From Rhodobacterales bacterium LSUCC0031 (lineage in GTDB: Bacteria > Pseudomonadota > Alphaproteobacteria > Rhodobacterales > Rhodobacteraceae), in assembly GCA_015689735.1 (NCBI GenBank), contig WVSP01000002.1, positions 682,001-746,000 of the forward strand: 64,000 nucleotides of DNA, read 5' to 3'. The translations under genes and the position numbers were made by a program. The notes beneath the pieces were generated by a model. The model was not told the DNA's origin. It saw only the letters and a list, made by a program, of their open reading frames with translations, and made no database searches. Shown here in pieces: positions 25,408-33,471 of this stretch. Position 1 is the stretch's first letter; every line of letters starts with the position of its first letter.

Positions 25408-26958
25408 CTACATGAAGGCGTCGGGCATGGACGCTTTCTTTTGCGCCACATAGGCCTTGAGCGCCTCGTTGATGGCGGGGTCGAGATAGGGCTGCTGGTA
25501 ATCGGCCAGCATCTTGTCGAGCTTGACCGCAGCCAAGGCTTCGGTCGAGCGCCCACCTTCTTCGGACCATGTCTCATAGGGTTTGTAGTCAAGCACGCCC
25601 GTGCGCCAAAAGGCGCTGGCGTAGTTTTCTTGCGTATGCGCGCAGCCAAGGTAATGGCCGCCCGGCCCCACTTCGCGGATCGCCCCCATGGCTTGGGCGT
25701 TCTCATCAATGGCCACGCCCTCGGCCAGCTTGTGCAAAATGCCGAGTTGGTCGGCGTCCATGACGAACTTTTCAGGGCTGGCGACCAGCCCGCCCTCAAG
25801 CCAGCCGCAGGCATGGAGCATGAAATTCACCCCGGCCAGAAGTGCGGCATTGAGCGAATTGGCGGTCTCGTAGGCGGCCTGTGCATCGGGCAACTTTGAG
25901 CCGGTAAAAGACCCGCCAGAGCGATAAGGCAGGTTCAGCCGCCGCGCGAGTTGGCCCGCGCCATAGGTGATCTGGCTTGCCTCGGGCGTACCAAAGGTGG
26001 GCGCACCCGAATTCATGTCGATCGAGGTCACGAAAGCGCCGAAAATCGCAGGTGAACCGGGGCGCACAAGCTGGCTATAGGCGACGCCGGCCAAGACCTC
26101 GGCCAAGACTTGCGTCAGCGTGCCAGCGACCGAAACAGGCGCCATCGCGCCGCCCACGATGAAGGGCGAGATGATACTGGCTTGGCCTGCCGCTGCATAA
26201 ACCTCGAGCGCGCCCATCATGGTGGCGTCAAAGGTCAGGGGTGAGTTGATATTGATGAGTGAGGTCATCACGCAGTTCTGATCGACCACGTCCGAGCCGA
26301 ACAAGATGCGCGACATCTCGACCGAATCGGCGGCACGCACGGGTTCGGTGACCGAGCCCATATAGGGTTTGTCCGACAGCGACATGTGCGCGTAAAGCAT
26401 GTCGAGATGGCGCTTGTTGACCGGCACATCGGTCGGCTCGCAAATCGTGCCGCCCGAATGGTGCAGCCATTTCGACATGTAGCCCAGTTTCACGAACATC
26501 TCGAAATCGGCCATGGTGGCGTAGCGCCGCCCACCATCGCGATCACGCACGAAGGGGGGGCCATAGACGGGCGCCAAGACCAGCCCATTGCCGCCAATCT
26601 CGACATTGCGGGCGGGGTTGCGCGCGATCTGGGTAAAGCGCGAAGGAGCGGTGGCACACAGCTTGCGCGCAAGGCCACGGGGAATATGGACACGCTCGCC
26701 GCGCACATCGGCACCGGCATCGCGCCAGCGCTGCAAGGCAGCGGGGTTTTCAACGAAGTTGACGCCGATTTCTTCGAGGATGATTTCGGCATTCTCCTCG
26801 ATGATCTCGATCGCTTCGGTCGTCAGGATCTCGAAATTGGGGATGTTGCGTGAAATGAAGCGCGCAGTCTCGAAGCTGACCGCCGAGCGCGAGGCACGCC
26901 GCGCTGCACCGCCACCACCACGCGCCCGACGCACCGCTGTTTGTTCTTCCAACGACAT
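25408..26958 (-). CDS. Trimethylamine methyltransferase (MttB) family protein, non-pyrrolysine type
   Basis: The 516-residue protein belongs to the MttB superfamily of TIM-barrel methyltransferases that pass a methyl group from a quaternary or tertiary amine to a corrinoid protein. Recognisable parts are [15 protein letters not shown], the [25 protein letters not shown] stretch, [27 protein letters not shown], and [29 protein letters not shown] near the C-terminus. There is no in-frame UAG, so the pyrrolysine of true MttB is absent and the substrate could be glycine betaine or another methylamine. No corrinoid protein or activation gene is adjacent. I used the ATG at 26958; the upstream TTG at 26967 sits on the GGGGGA ribosome site. 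Confidence 0.9.
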   Translation of the reverse strand: MSLEEQTAVRRARGGGGAARRASRSAVSFETARFISRNIPNFEILTTEAIEIIEENAEIILEEIGVNFVENPAALQRWRDAGADVRGERVHIPRGLARKLCATAPSRFTQIARNPARNVEIGGNGLVLAPVYGPPFVRDRDGGRRYATMADFEMFVKLGYMSKWLHHSGGTICEPTDVPVNKRHLDMLYAHMSLSDKPYMGSVTEPVRAADSVEMSRILFGSDVVDQNCVMTSLININSPLTFDATMMGALEVYAAAGQASIISPFIVGGAMAPVSVAGTLTQVLAEVLAGVAYSQLVRPGSPAIFGAFVTSIDMNSGAPTFGTPEASQITYGAGQLARRLNLPYRSGGSFTGSKLPDAQAAYETANSLNAALLAGVNFMLHACGWLEGGLVASPEKFVMDADQLGILHKLAEGVAIDENAQAMGAIREVGPGGHYLGCAHTQENYASAFWRTGVLDYKPYETWSEEGGRSTEALAAVKLDKMLADYQQPYLDPAINEALKAYVAQKKASMPDAFM

Positions 26959-27124
26959 ATTTCGCAATCCCCCTCAAGAGGTGTTCCTGCGCTCTCCTAG
27001 CGTGATGCGCGGCCAAGCCGAGGGCGGATTGCGGCACCTCGCGCGGGAAAGCGACATGGGCGGTGCATCGCGCCTCTGCGCCCGGGCTTGCAAGCCGCGA
27101 CGCTGGGGCCTAATGCACTTGCCC

Positions 27125-28711
27125 ATGAGCACGCACGCCGCCCCAGCCCCGCAAGACCACGACCGCCTGCTGATCATCGATTTCGGCAGCCAGGTCACGC
27201 AATTGATCGCCCGCCGCCTGCGCGAGCTGAGGGTTTATTGCGAAATCCACCCCTATCAAAACGTCACCGATGCCTTTCTCGACGCCTTCGCGCCCAAGGC
27301 GGTGATTTTTTCGGGCGGCCCTGATAGCGTCACGCGGCCCGGATCGCCGCGGCCGCCGCAATCGGTTTATACCCGCGGCCTGCCCATTTTGGGTATCTGC
27401 TACGGCCAGCAGGTGATGATGCAGGATCTTGGCGGCAAGGTGGAAGCAGGCGAGCACGCGACCGCCGAGTTCGGCCGCGCCTTTGTCACGCCTGCCGCCG
27501 AGCGCGCCGATTTCCTTGCCGGTTGGTTTGCCGATGGCGGCCGCGAACAGGTCTGGATGAGCCATGGTGACCATGTCTCGGCCATTGCGCCGGGCTTTGA
27601 CGTTTATGGCACATCGCCCGGCGCGCCCTTTGCGATCACCGCCGACCTCGCGCGCCGCTTTTTCGCCGTGCAATTCCACCCCGAGGTGCATCACACCCCC
27701 AATGGCGCGAAGCTCTACGAGAATTTCGTGCGCATGGCGGGCTTCAAGGGCGATTGGACCATGGGCGCCTATCGCGAGGAGGCGATTGCCCGCATCCGTG
27801 CGCAGGTGGGCGATGCCAAGGTGATCTGCGGCCTGTCGGGGGGTGTCGATAGCTCGGTCGCGGCTGTGTTGATCCACGAGGCGATCGGCGATCAGCTCAC
27901 TTGCGTCTTTGTCGATCATGGGCTGTTGCGCCAAGGCGAAGCCGAGCAGGTCGTCACCATGTTCCGCGACAATTACAATATGCGGCTCATCCATGCCGAG
28001 GAAAGCGAACGCTTCCTGACCGCCTTGGAGGGTGTCAGCGACCCCGAAGTCAAGCGCAAGACCATCGGCAAATTGTTCATCGATGTGTTCCAGCATTACG
28101 CGGATGGGATCGAGGGGGCGGAATTCCTCGCCCAAGGCACGCTTTACCCCGATGTCATCGAGTCCGTTAGCTTTTCGGGCGGGCCGTCAGTCACGATCAA
28201 GTCGCACCACAATGTCGGCGGTCTGCCCGAAAAGATGGGGCTGAAGCTGGTCGAACCCTTGCGCGAATTGTTCAAGGACGAAGTGCGCGCACTGGGTCGC
28301 GAGTTGGGCCTGCCGGAGAGCTTTATCGGGCGTCACCCCTTCCCCGGCCCCGGCCTTGCGATCCGCTGCCCCGGCGAGATCACGCGCGAGAAGCTCGCGA
28401 TACTGCGTCGGGCGGACGCGGTCTTTATCGACCAGATCCGCCGGCACGGGCTATATGACGAGATCTGGCAGGCTTTCGTCGCAATCCTGCCCGTCCGCAC
28501 AGTGGGCGTGATGGGCGACGGGCGTACCTATGATTTCGCCTGCGCGCTACGCGCGGTGACCAGCGTGGACGGCATGACGGCCGATTATTACCCCTTTACC
28601 CATGATTTTCTTGGCGAGACCGCGACGCGGATCATCAACGAGGTCAAGGGGATCAACCGGGTCACTTATGACATCACGTCAAAGCCGCCTGGCACGATCG
28701 AATGGGAATGA
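27125..28711 (+). CDS. guaA: GMP synthase (glutamine-hydrolysing)
   Basis: The 528-residue enzyme converts XMP to GMP. The N-terminal glutamine amidotransferase domain has the catalytic Cys in [10 protein letters not shown] (about residue 95) and the His-Glu pair in [11 protein letters not shown]. The ATP pyrophosphatase domain has the P-loop [19 protein letters not shown] (about 236). The C-terminal dimerisation domain contains [12 protein letters not shown] and ends in [13 protein letters not shown], the near-invariant GuaA terminus. The ATG at 27125 precedes the conserved [17 protein letters not shown]; an ATG four codons upstream is possible. Confidence 0.97.
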   Translation: MSTHAAPAPQDHDRLLIIDFGSQVTQLIARRLRELRVYCEIHPYQNVTDAFLDAFAPKAVIFSGGPDSVTRPGSPRPPQSVYTRGLPILGICYGQQVMMQDLGGKVEAGEHATAEFGRAFVTPAAERADFLAGWFADGGREQVWMSHGDHVSAIAPGFDVYGTSPGAPFAITADLARRFFAVQFHPEVHHTPNGAKLYENFVRMAGFKGDWTMGAYREEAIARIRAQVGDAKVICGLSGGVDSSVAAVLIHEAIGDQLTCVFVDHGLLRQGEAEQVVTMFRDNYNMRLIHAEESERFLTALEGVSDPEVKRKTIGKLFIDVFQHYADGIEGAEFLAQGTLYPDVIESVSFSGGPSVTIKSHHNVGGLPEKMGLKLVEPLRELFKDEVRALGRELGLPESFIGRHPFPGPGLAIRCPGEITREKLAILRRADAVFIDQIRRHGLYDEIWQAFVAILPVRTVGVMGDGRTYDFACALRAVTSVDGMTADYYPFTHDFLGETATRIINEVKGINRVTYDITSKPPGTIEWE

Positions 28712-28806
28712 AGCGAGGCGCGCCAGCCTTGTGAATAAGGCGCTTGCGACCGGGGCGCTTTCGGCAGAGCCTTGGTGGCGCCCTTTCACGGATAGGCCAT
28801 GCAAAA

Positions 28807-29241
28807 ATGCTTGAGAAGATCACGATAGACGCCCATGTCGATCAGCCACGCGCGCAAGTGTGGCGCTACTACGTCACGCCAGTTGACATCACCGGTTGGA
28901 ATTTCGCCGATCCCAGCTGGTGTTGCCCCAACGCAGCCGTCGATCTGCGGGTTGGCGGGCGCTACCTGGCGCGGATGGAAGCGCGGGATCAAAGCGTCGG
29001 CTTCGATTTCGGCGGCACCTATCACCGCATCGAGCCCCAACACCTACTGGAATTCCATCTCGATGATGGGCGCGTGGTCGAGGTGATCTTCGAAGATCAC
29101 GGCACAGGCACCAAGGTAACCACGCATTTCGATCCCGAAACCCAGAACCCGATCGACATGCAGCGCGCAGGCTGGCAGGCGATCTTGGACAATTTCAAAC
29201 GCTACGCCGAAGGCCAAGGCACCGATCGCGGCCTGGAATGA
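28807..29241 (+). CDS. SRPBCC-family protein (AHSA1-like)
   Basis: The 144-residue protein shows the START/AHSA1 pattern: EKITIDAHVDQPRAQVWRYYV with a first strand and helix, then WCCPNAAVDLRVGGRYLARMEA, FGGTYHRIEPQHLLEFHLDDGR, VIFEDHGTGTKVTTHFDP, and the final helix MQRAGWQAILDNFKRY. Such proteins have a hydrophobic cavity; no ligand or partner is known here. The following gene overlaps its stop by 4 bp (ATGA), so the two form a small operon. Confidence 0.88.
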   Translation: MLEKITIDAHVDQPRAQVWRYYVTPVDITGWNFADPSWCCPNAAVDLRVGGRYLARMEARDQSVGFDFGGTYHRIEPQHLLEFHLDDGRVVEVIFEDHGTGTKVTTHFDPETQNPIDMQRAGWQAILDNFKRYAEGQGTDRGLE

Positions 29242-29882
29242 GGTGGCTCGGCCGTTTTATCCGCGCAGGGCTTTGGCTATGGGCGGTAAGTTTTCTGGCC
29301 GTGTTGGCGTGGACATTTCTTTGGCCAATGGAGCGCCCACTGCCCCGAGGGGATGCGATCATCTGCCTTGGCGCGGCAGTGGATCAGGCCGGGCGGATCG
29401 ATCAGGCCAGCAGGCGCCGCGCGGAAGCTTGCGCGGAATTGGCCCGTGCCGGGGCCGCGCCGATCGTCGTTTTCTCTGGTGGACCAAGGCAGCCGGGCCT
29501 GCCTACGGCAGCCGCCGGCATGTCCGAAGCGGCCGAAGCTACAGGCATGGGCGGGGCCTTGGTCTTGCGTGAAGGCGCCTCGTATTCGACGCTGCATAAC
29601 GCGCTCTTTAGCCTCGAGCTGGTCGCGCCAAGCGCGCGCCTGATCCTTGTGACCGAGGCATTTCACCTCCCCCGCGCTTGGGCCTCGTTTCGGGCAATGG
29701 GCGCGCGTGATCTGGCACTTGTCCCTTCCGAGCGGTTACGCCGTGACGCGCGGGGATATGCGTGGCACATGCTCCTGCGCGAAAGCCTCGCGATCTGGTT
29801 CAACCTCGCGCGCTACGGGGCGTGGCGGATTGGCGGTGCTGTGGGCATCGATCCGGCGACCCGCGTGGCATGGCTGCACTAA
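29238..29882 (+). CDS. YdcF-like (DUF218) membrane protein
   Basis: The 214-residue protein has one N-terminal membrane segment (AGLWLWAVSFLAVLAWTFLW) and a DUF218 domain with DAIICLGAAVDQAGRIDQASRRRAEACAELARAG, PIVVFSGG and LVTEAFHLPRAWASFRAMG. DUF218 proteins such as E. coli SanA/YdcF are linked to envelope barrier function, but their activity is not settled. It overlaps the SRPBCC gene and converges on the bamB-like gene with 3 bp between stops. Confidence 0.88.
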   Translation: MRWLGRFIRAGLWLWAVSFLAVLAWTFLWPMERPLPRGDAIICLGAAVDQAGRIDQASRRRAEACAELARAGAAPIVVFSGGPRQPGLPTAAAGMSEAAEATGMGGALVLREGASYSTLHNALFSLELVAPSARLILVTEAFHLPRAWASFRAMGARDLALVPSERLRRDARGYAWHMLLRESLAIWFNLARYGAWRIGGAVGIDPATRVAWLH

Positions 29883-29885
29883 GCG

Positions 29886-31256
29886 TCAGCGATAGGCGTG
29901 CAAACGCCCCTCGGCGCTGACGACAAGCAGCGTATCGCCCACCACGATGGGATGGGCCGAAGCACCGCCATTGATCGTCAGGGTGCCGACCAACTCACCG
30001 CTTTCGGGGGCGAAGATACGGATGACCCCATCGCCCGAAGCGATGACAAGCCGCCCACCGGCCAAGATCGGGCCGTAATGGGTAAACACGGCCTTGCGGC
30101 GGCGCTCGCGCTCGGCCTCGAACAAGGGCAGTTCCGCGCCCCAAATGCGCGTGCCATCGCGCGCATCAAGGCGGATCAGCTCATTGCGGTCCGAGACGAA
30201 GAAAACACTGTCGCCTGCGACCAACACTGGGGAATAGGCCCCTTCGCTGGCCTGCCAACGCCGCGCGCCGCTGCGCGCGTCCATCGCCACAACCCGGCCA
30301 GATTGGTTGCCCGCATAGACCGTGCCACCGACCACCACGGGATCGGCGGTGATATCGTTGAGCGTGGCATAAGCCGTGCCTAGCCGCCCACCGGCGACGA
30401 AGGACGACCAGAGCGCGACACCCGTGGCCGGAAAGCTTGCGACGATCTCGCCCGAAGGGAAGGGAAGGAAGACCCGCCCATCGACCACCGCGGGGGCAGC
30501 GCCGCCCACCAGCACGGCGGGAGCATCGGTCGAGGGGATGCGCCAAAGCAACCGCCCATCATTGGCGGCAATTGCCCAAGCCTCGGAATTGCGGCCCACG
30601 ACATAGATCACATCGCCCGTGACGGTGGGCGCGCCCAAAACCGTACCAAGGCGCTGACGCCATTGGATCGCGCCGGTGGCAGCATCGACGGACAACACCT
30701 CGCCATAGGGGGTGGTCACGACAAGACGCGCGCCATCGAGCGCCAAGCCGCCACCCGACGCGTTGCCGCCCCGGTCGAAATCAGGGACAAGGCTCGCCGT
30801 CCAAACTGCTGCACCTGTCGCAAGATCGGTTGCCTGCAACTGCCCGGCCGCATCGATGGTGAACACCGCGCTTGCATTGGCCACGGGATCGGTGGCGATG
30901 CGGTTGCGGCGGCTATTGCCTTGGCCGATATCGGCGGTCCAGATCGCAACCGGGGTCGCGCTCAGCGTGGCATGGGGCAGGCGATTGGCCGCATCAAAGC
31001 CACGGCTGGGCCACGCCTCAAGCTGGCTTGCACTGGGCAGGGTGATCGCGCGGGCCGCATCGGTCACCACCGCCAACGATGCGGGGGCGCGGCCATCTTC
31101 GCCGGGCAGGCTTGCGGCCAGGGCTGTGCGCGTGTCGAAACGTTCACCCGGCAGCACACGTTCGCGTTCACACCCGGCCACCAAGATCATGGCTCCAAGC
31201 CCGAGCACCAGCCCGATCTTGCCATCCATTCCCGCTTTGCCCTTCGGTCTGCTCAT
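29886..31256 (-). CDS. bamB: BamB-like beta-propeller lipoprotein (PQQ-repeat)
   Basis: The 456-residue protein has a lipoprotein signal with lipobox LVAGC (Cys29) and then PQQ-type beta-propeller blades with repeated Ala-x-Asp-x-x-Thr-Gly-x-x-x-Trp patterns (DLATGAAVWTASL, DAATGAIQWRQRL, DARSGARRWQAS, DARDGTRIWGAEL, ESGELVGTLTI). This is the architecture of BamB, the accessory factor of outer-membrane protein assembly, anchored on the periplasmic face of the outer membrane. It follows a YfgM-like gene on the same strand, the same pairing as in other Proteobacteria, which supports the call. The der GTPase gene that often follows is not here. Confidence 0.87.
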   Translation of the reverse strand: MSRPKGKAGMDGKIGLVLGLGAMILVAGCERERVLPGERFDTRTALAASLPGEDGRAPASLAVVTDAARAITLPSASQLEAWPSRGFDAANRLPHATLSATPVAIWTADIGQGNSRRNRIATDPVANASAVFTIDAAGQLQATDLATGAAVWTASLVPDFDRGGNASGGGLALDGARLVVTTPYGEVLSVDAATGAIQWRQRLGTVLGAPTVTGDVIYVVGRNSEAWAIAANDGRLLWRIPSTDAPAVLVGGAAPAVVDGRVFLPFPSGEIVASFPATGVALWSSFVAGGRLGTAYATLNDITADPVVVGGTVYAGNQSGRVVAMDARSGARRWQASEGAYSPVLVAGDSVFFVSDRNELIRLDARDGTRIWGAELPLFEAERERRRKAVFTHYGPILAGGRLVIASGDGVIRIFAPESGELVGTLTINGGASAHPIVVGDTLLVVSAEGRLHAYR

Positions 31257-31298
31257 GCCCCCCGACCTTCCTGTTGTGCCGCCCTTGCGCGGCGGTCG

Positions 31299-31976
31299 TC
31301 ACGGTTGCGTGGCTGGGGCGGTATCGATCAAGCTTGCGCCCGCCTCGATCGCCACAATCAACTGCGCAGCGCGTTCTTGCAAGCCCGGCGTCGCGGCCGC
31401 GTTGCGGGCGATGAGCTGCAACCGGGCCAATGCCGCCGCGGTATCACCGCTGCGCAGGTCGAGCAGGGCCAATTGTTCCTCGGCCAACATCGCGTAAGGC
31501 GCGCCGGGAGCGGCCAGAACATCGAAGATCAAACGCGCGGCCGCGGGATCAGACGGGGAAAGCCACTCCGCTTTCATCACCGCAAGATCGCGGTAGCGCC
31601 GGGGCAAATCGCCCGCTTCGGCGGCCGCGCGCAGCCCAGCGGCGACATCGGCGGCCTCGGGTGCGGTGGGTGTGGTTTCAGCGGCCGCCAGCAGCGCGAC
31701 AATGATCGCTGCCTCGGGGTTATCGGTGGCGATGCCAGACAAGGCGGCGACACGCGCCGCAGCTTCCGGCCCGTCAAGTGACGCCAAGAGCGCGTCGCCA
31801 AATGCCTGTGCCGCGGCACGCTCCTGCGCACGTGAATATTCGAACCACGCGGCCGTCGCGACGATGCCCACCACCAGCACCACGGCAAGCCAGCCCCAGC
31901 GGCGAAACAGCGCGAAAAGCCGATCGCGGCGGACCTCTTCGGTCACCTCATCGATAAAACTGTCGGTATTCGACAT
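31299..31976 (-). CDS. YfgM-like tetratricopeptide membrane protein
   Basis: The 225-residue protein has a short cytosolic N-terminus (SFIDEVTEEVRRDRLFALFRR), one membrane segment (WGWLAVVLVVGIVATAAWFEY) and a periplasmic Ala-rich helical domain with TPR-like units, the YfgM/DUF2133 pattern. YfgM works with the SecYEG translocon and periplasmic chaperones in E. coli. GGGGGGC precedes the ATG at 31976. It is separated by 42 bp from the bamB-like gene and is divergent from the RND operon. Confidence 0.87.
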   Translation of the reverse strand: MSNTDSFIDEVTEEVRRDRLFALFRRWGWLAVVLVVGIVATAAWFEYSRAQERAAAQAFGDALLASLDGPEAAARVAALSGIATDNPEAAIIVALLAAAETTPTAPEAADVAAGLRAAAEAGDLPRRYRDLAVMKAEWLSPSDPAAARLIFDVLAAPGAPYAMLAEEQLALLDLRSGDTAAALARLQLIARNAAATPGLQERAAQLIVAIEAGASLIDTAPATQP

Positions 31977-32074
31977 TTGCCCCCCGCGATCCCGTCCACT
32001 GCACCGGTGCTGCGTCTTAGCCCGAGGCCCCCCATGGCCGCAAGACCTGCGGTATCGCTGGCGCATGGCAAAAT

Positions 32075-32144
32075 CTGAACGGTTCGGTTCAGTTGAGCCT
32101 TGCGCGGCGGCGCAGAAAAAACTAATCTGAACTGGTCGGTTTAG
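32075..32144. promoter_or_regulatory. Pair of 18-bp inverted repeats upstream of the RND efflux operon
   Basis: CTGAACGGTTCGGTTCAG (32075-32092) has perfect CTGAAC/GTTCAG arms. CTGAACTGGTCGGTTTAG (32127-32144) matches it at 15 of 18 positions, with one mismatch between its arms. They start 52 bp apart in the 247-bp gap between the YfgM-like gene and the RND adaptor gene. The size and symmetry fit operators for a TetR-family dimer or pair of dimers. No regulator gene is adjacent. Confidence 0.6.
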
Positions 32145-32223
32145 CGTATTTACAACGTTGAGTAGTTGCCGTGTCGCACCGAAATAGGCACGGCCTGAGA
32201 CAGAGCTTGGACACAGGGTTAGC

Positions 32224-33471
32224 ATGCGCATCTTCCCCATCATCACAGCGACGCTTGTCTGCATTGCGATCTTCCTCGTTGTTTTTCAGCGTGAGGCCTT
32301 GGTAGAGTTCGCCGGTCGCTTTGACGCGCAAGACACCGTGGCGCCCGCCGATGATCGCGCGAACGAGCCCCAAGAGAGCGGCCAAAACCAAGACCAAGAT
32401 GACCGCGTGCATGTTTTGGTGCGCCGCTCGACCGCGCAAATCACCGAGAATGCCGTCCCCTTGCGTGGCCGGACAGAGGCGATGCGCGCCGTCACGGTCG
32501 CTGCGGAAACTGCGGGACGGATCATGTCAACCCCGATCCGGGCCGGCGCCTATGTCGAAACCGGCACGGTCTTGTGCCAGATCGACCCCGGCACGCGGCT
32601 TACTGCCCGCGAGGAGGCATTGGCCGCACTTCAGTCCGCCCGCGCCCGCCTGCCCGAGGCAGAGGCACAGCTGGCCGGTGCGCGCGCGCAACTGACCGCA
32701 GCCGAGATCGATGCCAATGCCGCCAGTCAACTGAGCGCATCCGGCTTTGCCTCCGAGACACGTGCGGCAAGTGCCGCCGCGACACGCGAAAGCGCTCTTG
32801 CCGGGATCCAGTCGGGAGAGGCAGGGGTTGCACAAGCGCGCTCGGGCATACGCTCGGCCGAGGCGGCGGTTACGCGCGCACAAGAAGAGATTGACCGCCT
32901 GACGATCACTGCACCTTTCGCCGGTTACCTTGAGACGGACACCGCCGAACTGGGCAGCTTGCTGCAACCCGGTAGCCCTTGCGCCCGGATCATCCAGCTT
33001 GATCCGATCAAGCTGGTGGGCTTTGTCCCCGAAGCGCAGGTTGACCGTGTGGCCGTGGGGGCCGTGGCCGGGGCGCGCCTTGCATCGGGGCGCGATGTGA
33101 TGGGTGAGGTGAGTTTTGTCAGCCGTTCAGCCGATGAGCGGACCCGCACCTTCCGTGTCGAGATCACCGTGCCAAACCCCGATGCTACGATCCGCGACGG
33201 CCAAACGGCCGATATCTTGATCCAATCAGAGGGGATCCCCGCGCATCTGCTGCCTGCTTCGACAATGACGCTAGATGACAGCGGCACCTTGGGCGTGCGC
33301 ATCGTGACTGAGGGCGTAGTAGCCTTTGTGCCGGTGCGAATGTTGCGTGATACCGCGAATGGTGTCTGGCTGACCGGGCTGCCCGATCAGGTGGATGTGA
33401 TCGTGGTCGGACAGGAATTCGTGACCGATGGCGTGTCTGTGCGCGTGAGTTATGATGAGGTGACGCAATGA
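32224..33471 (+). CDS. RND efflux periplasmic adaptor subunit
   Basis: The 415-residue protein has one N-terminal membrane segment (IITATLVCIAIFLVVF), no lipobox, then an acidic linker, a biotinyl-lipoyl half-motif (AAETAGRIMSTPIRAGAYVETGTVLCQIDPG), a long Ala/Glu coiled-coil hairpin (about residues 140-215) and the second lipoyl half (ITAPFAGYLETDTAELGSLLQPG), followed by beta-barrel domains. This is the membrane fusion protein that bridges an RND pump and an outer-membrane channel. Its last four bases overlap the start of the pump gene. No outer-membrane channel gene is present. Confidence 0.94.
   Translation: MRIFPIITATLVCIAIFLVVFQREALVEFAGRFDAQDTVAPADDRANEPQESGQNQDQDDRVHVLVRRSTAQITENAVPLRGRTEAMRAVTVAAETAGRIMSTPIRAGAYVETGTVLCQIDPGTRLTAREEALAALQSARARLPEAEAQLAGARAQLTAAEIDANAASQLSASGFASETRAASAAATRESALAGIQSGEAGVAQARSGIRSAEAAVTRAQEEIDRLTITAPFAGYLETDTAELGSLLQPGSPCARIIQLDPIKLVGFVPEAQVDRVAVGAVAGARLASGRDVMGEVSFVSRSADERTRTFRVEITVPNPDATIRDGQTADILIQSEGIPAHLLPASTMTLDDSGTLGVRIVTEGVVAFVPVRMLRDTANGVWLTGLPDQVDVIVVGQEFVTDGVSVRVSYDEVTQ

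Noticed and set aside
25408-26958. Possible pyrrolysine codon in the MttB homologue
   Set aside because: The frame has no internal UAG; it is a non-pyrrolysine member of the superfamily.
30663-31781. Plus-strand open frame of 372 codons across bamB and yfgM-like genes
   Set aside because: Runs antisense through two recognised genes and their gap; no family resemblance.
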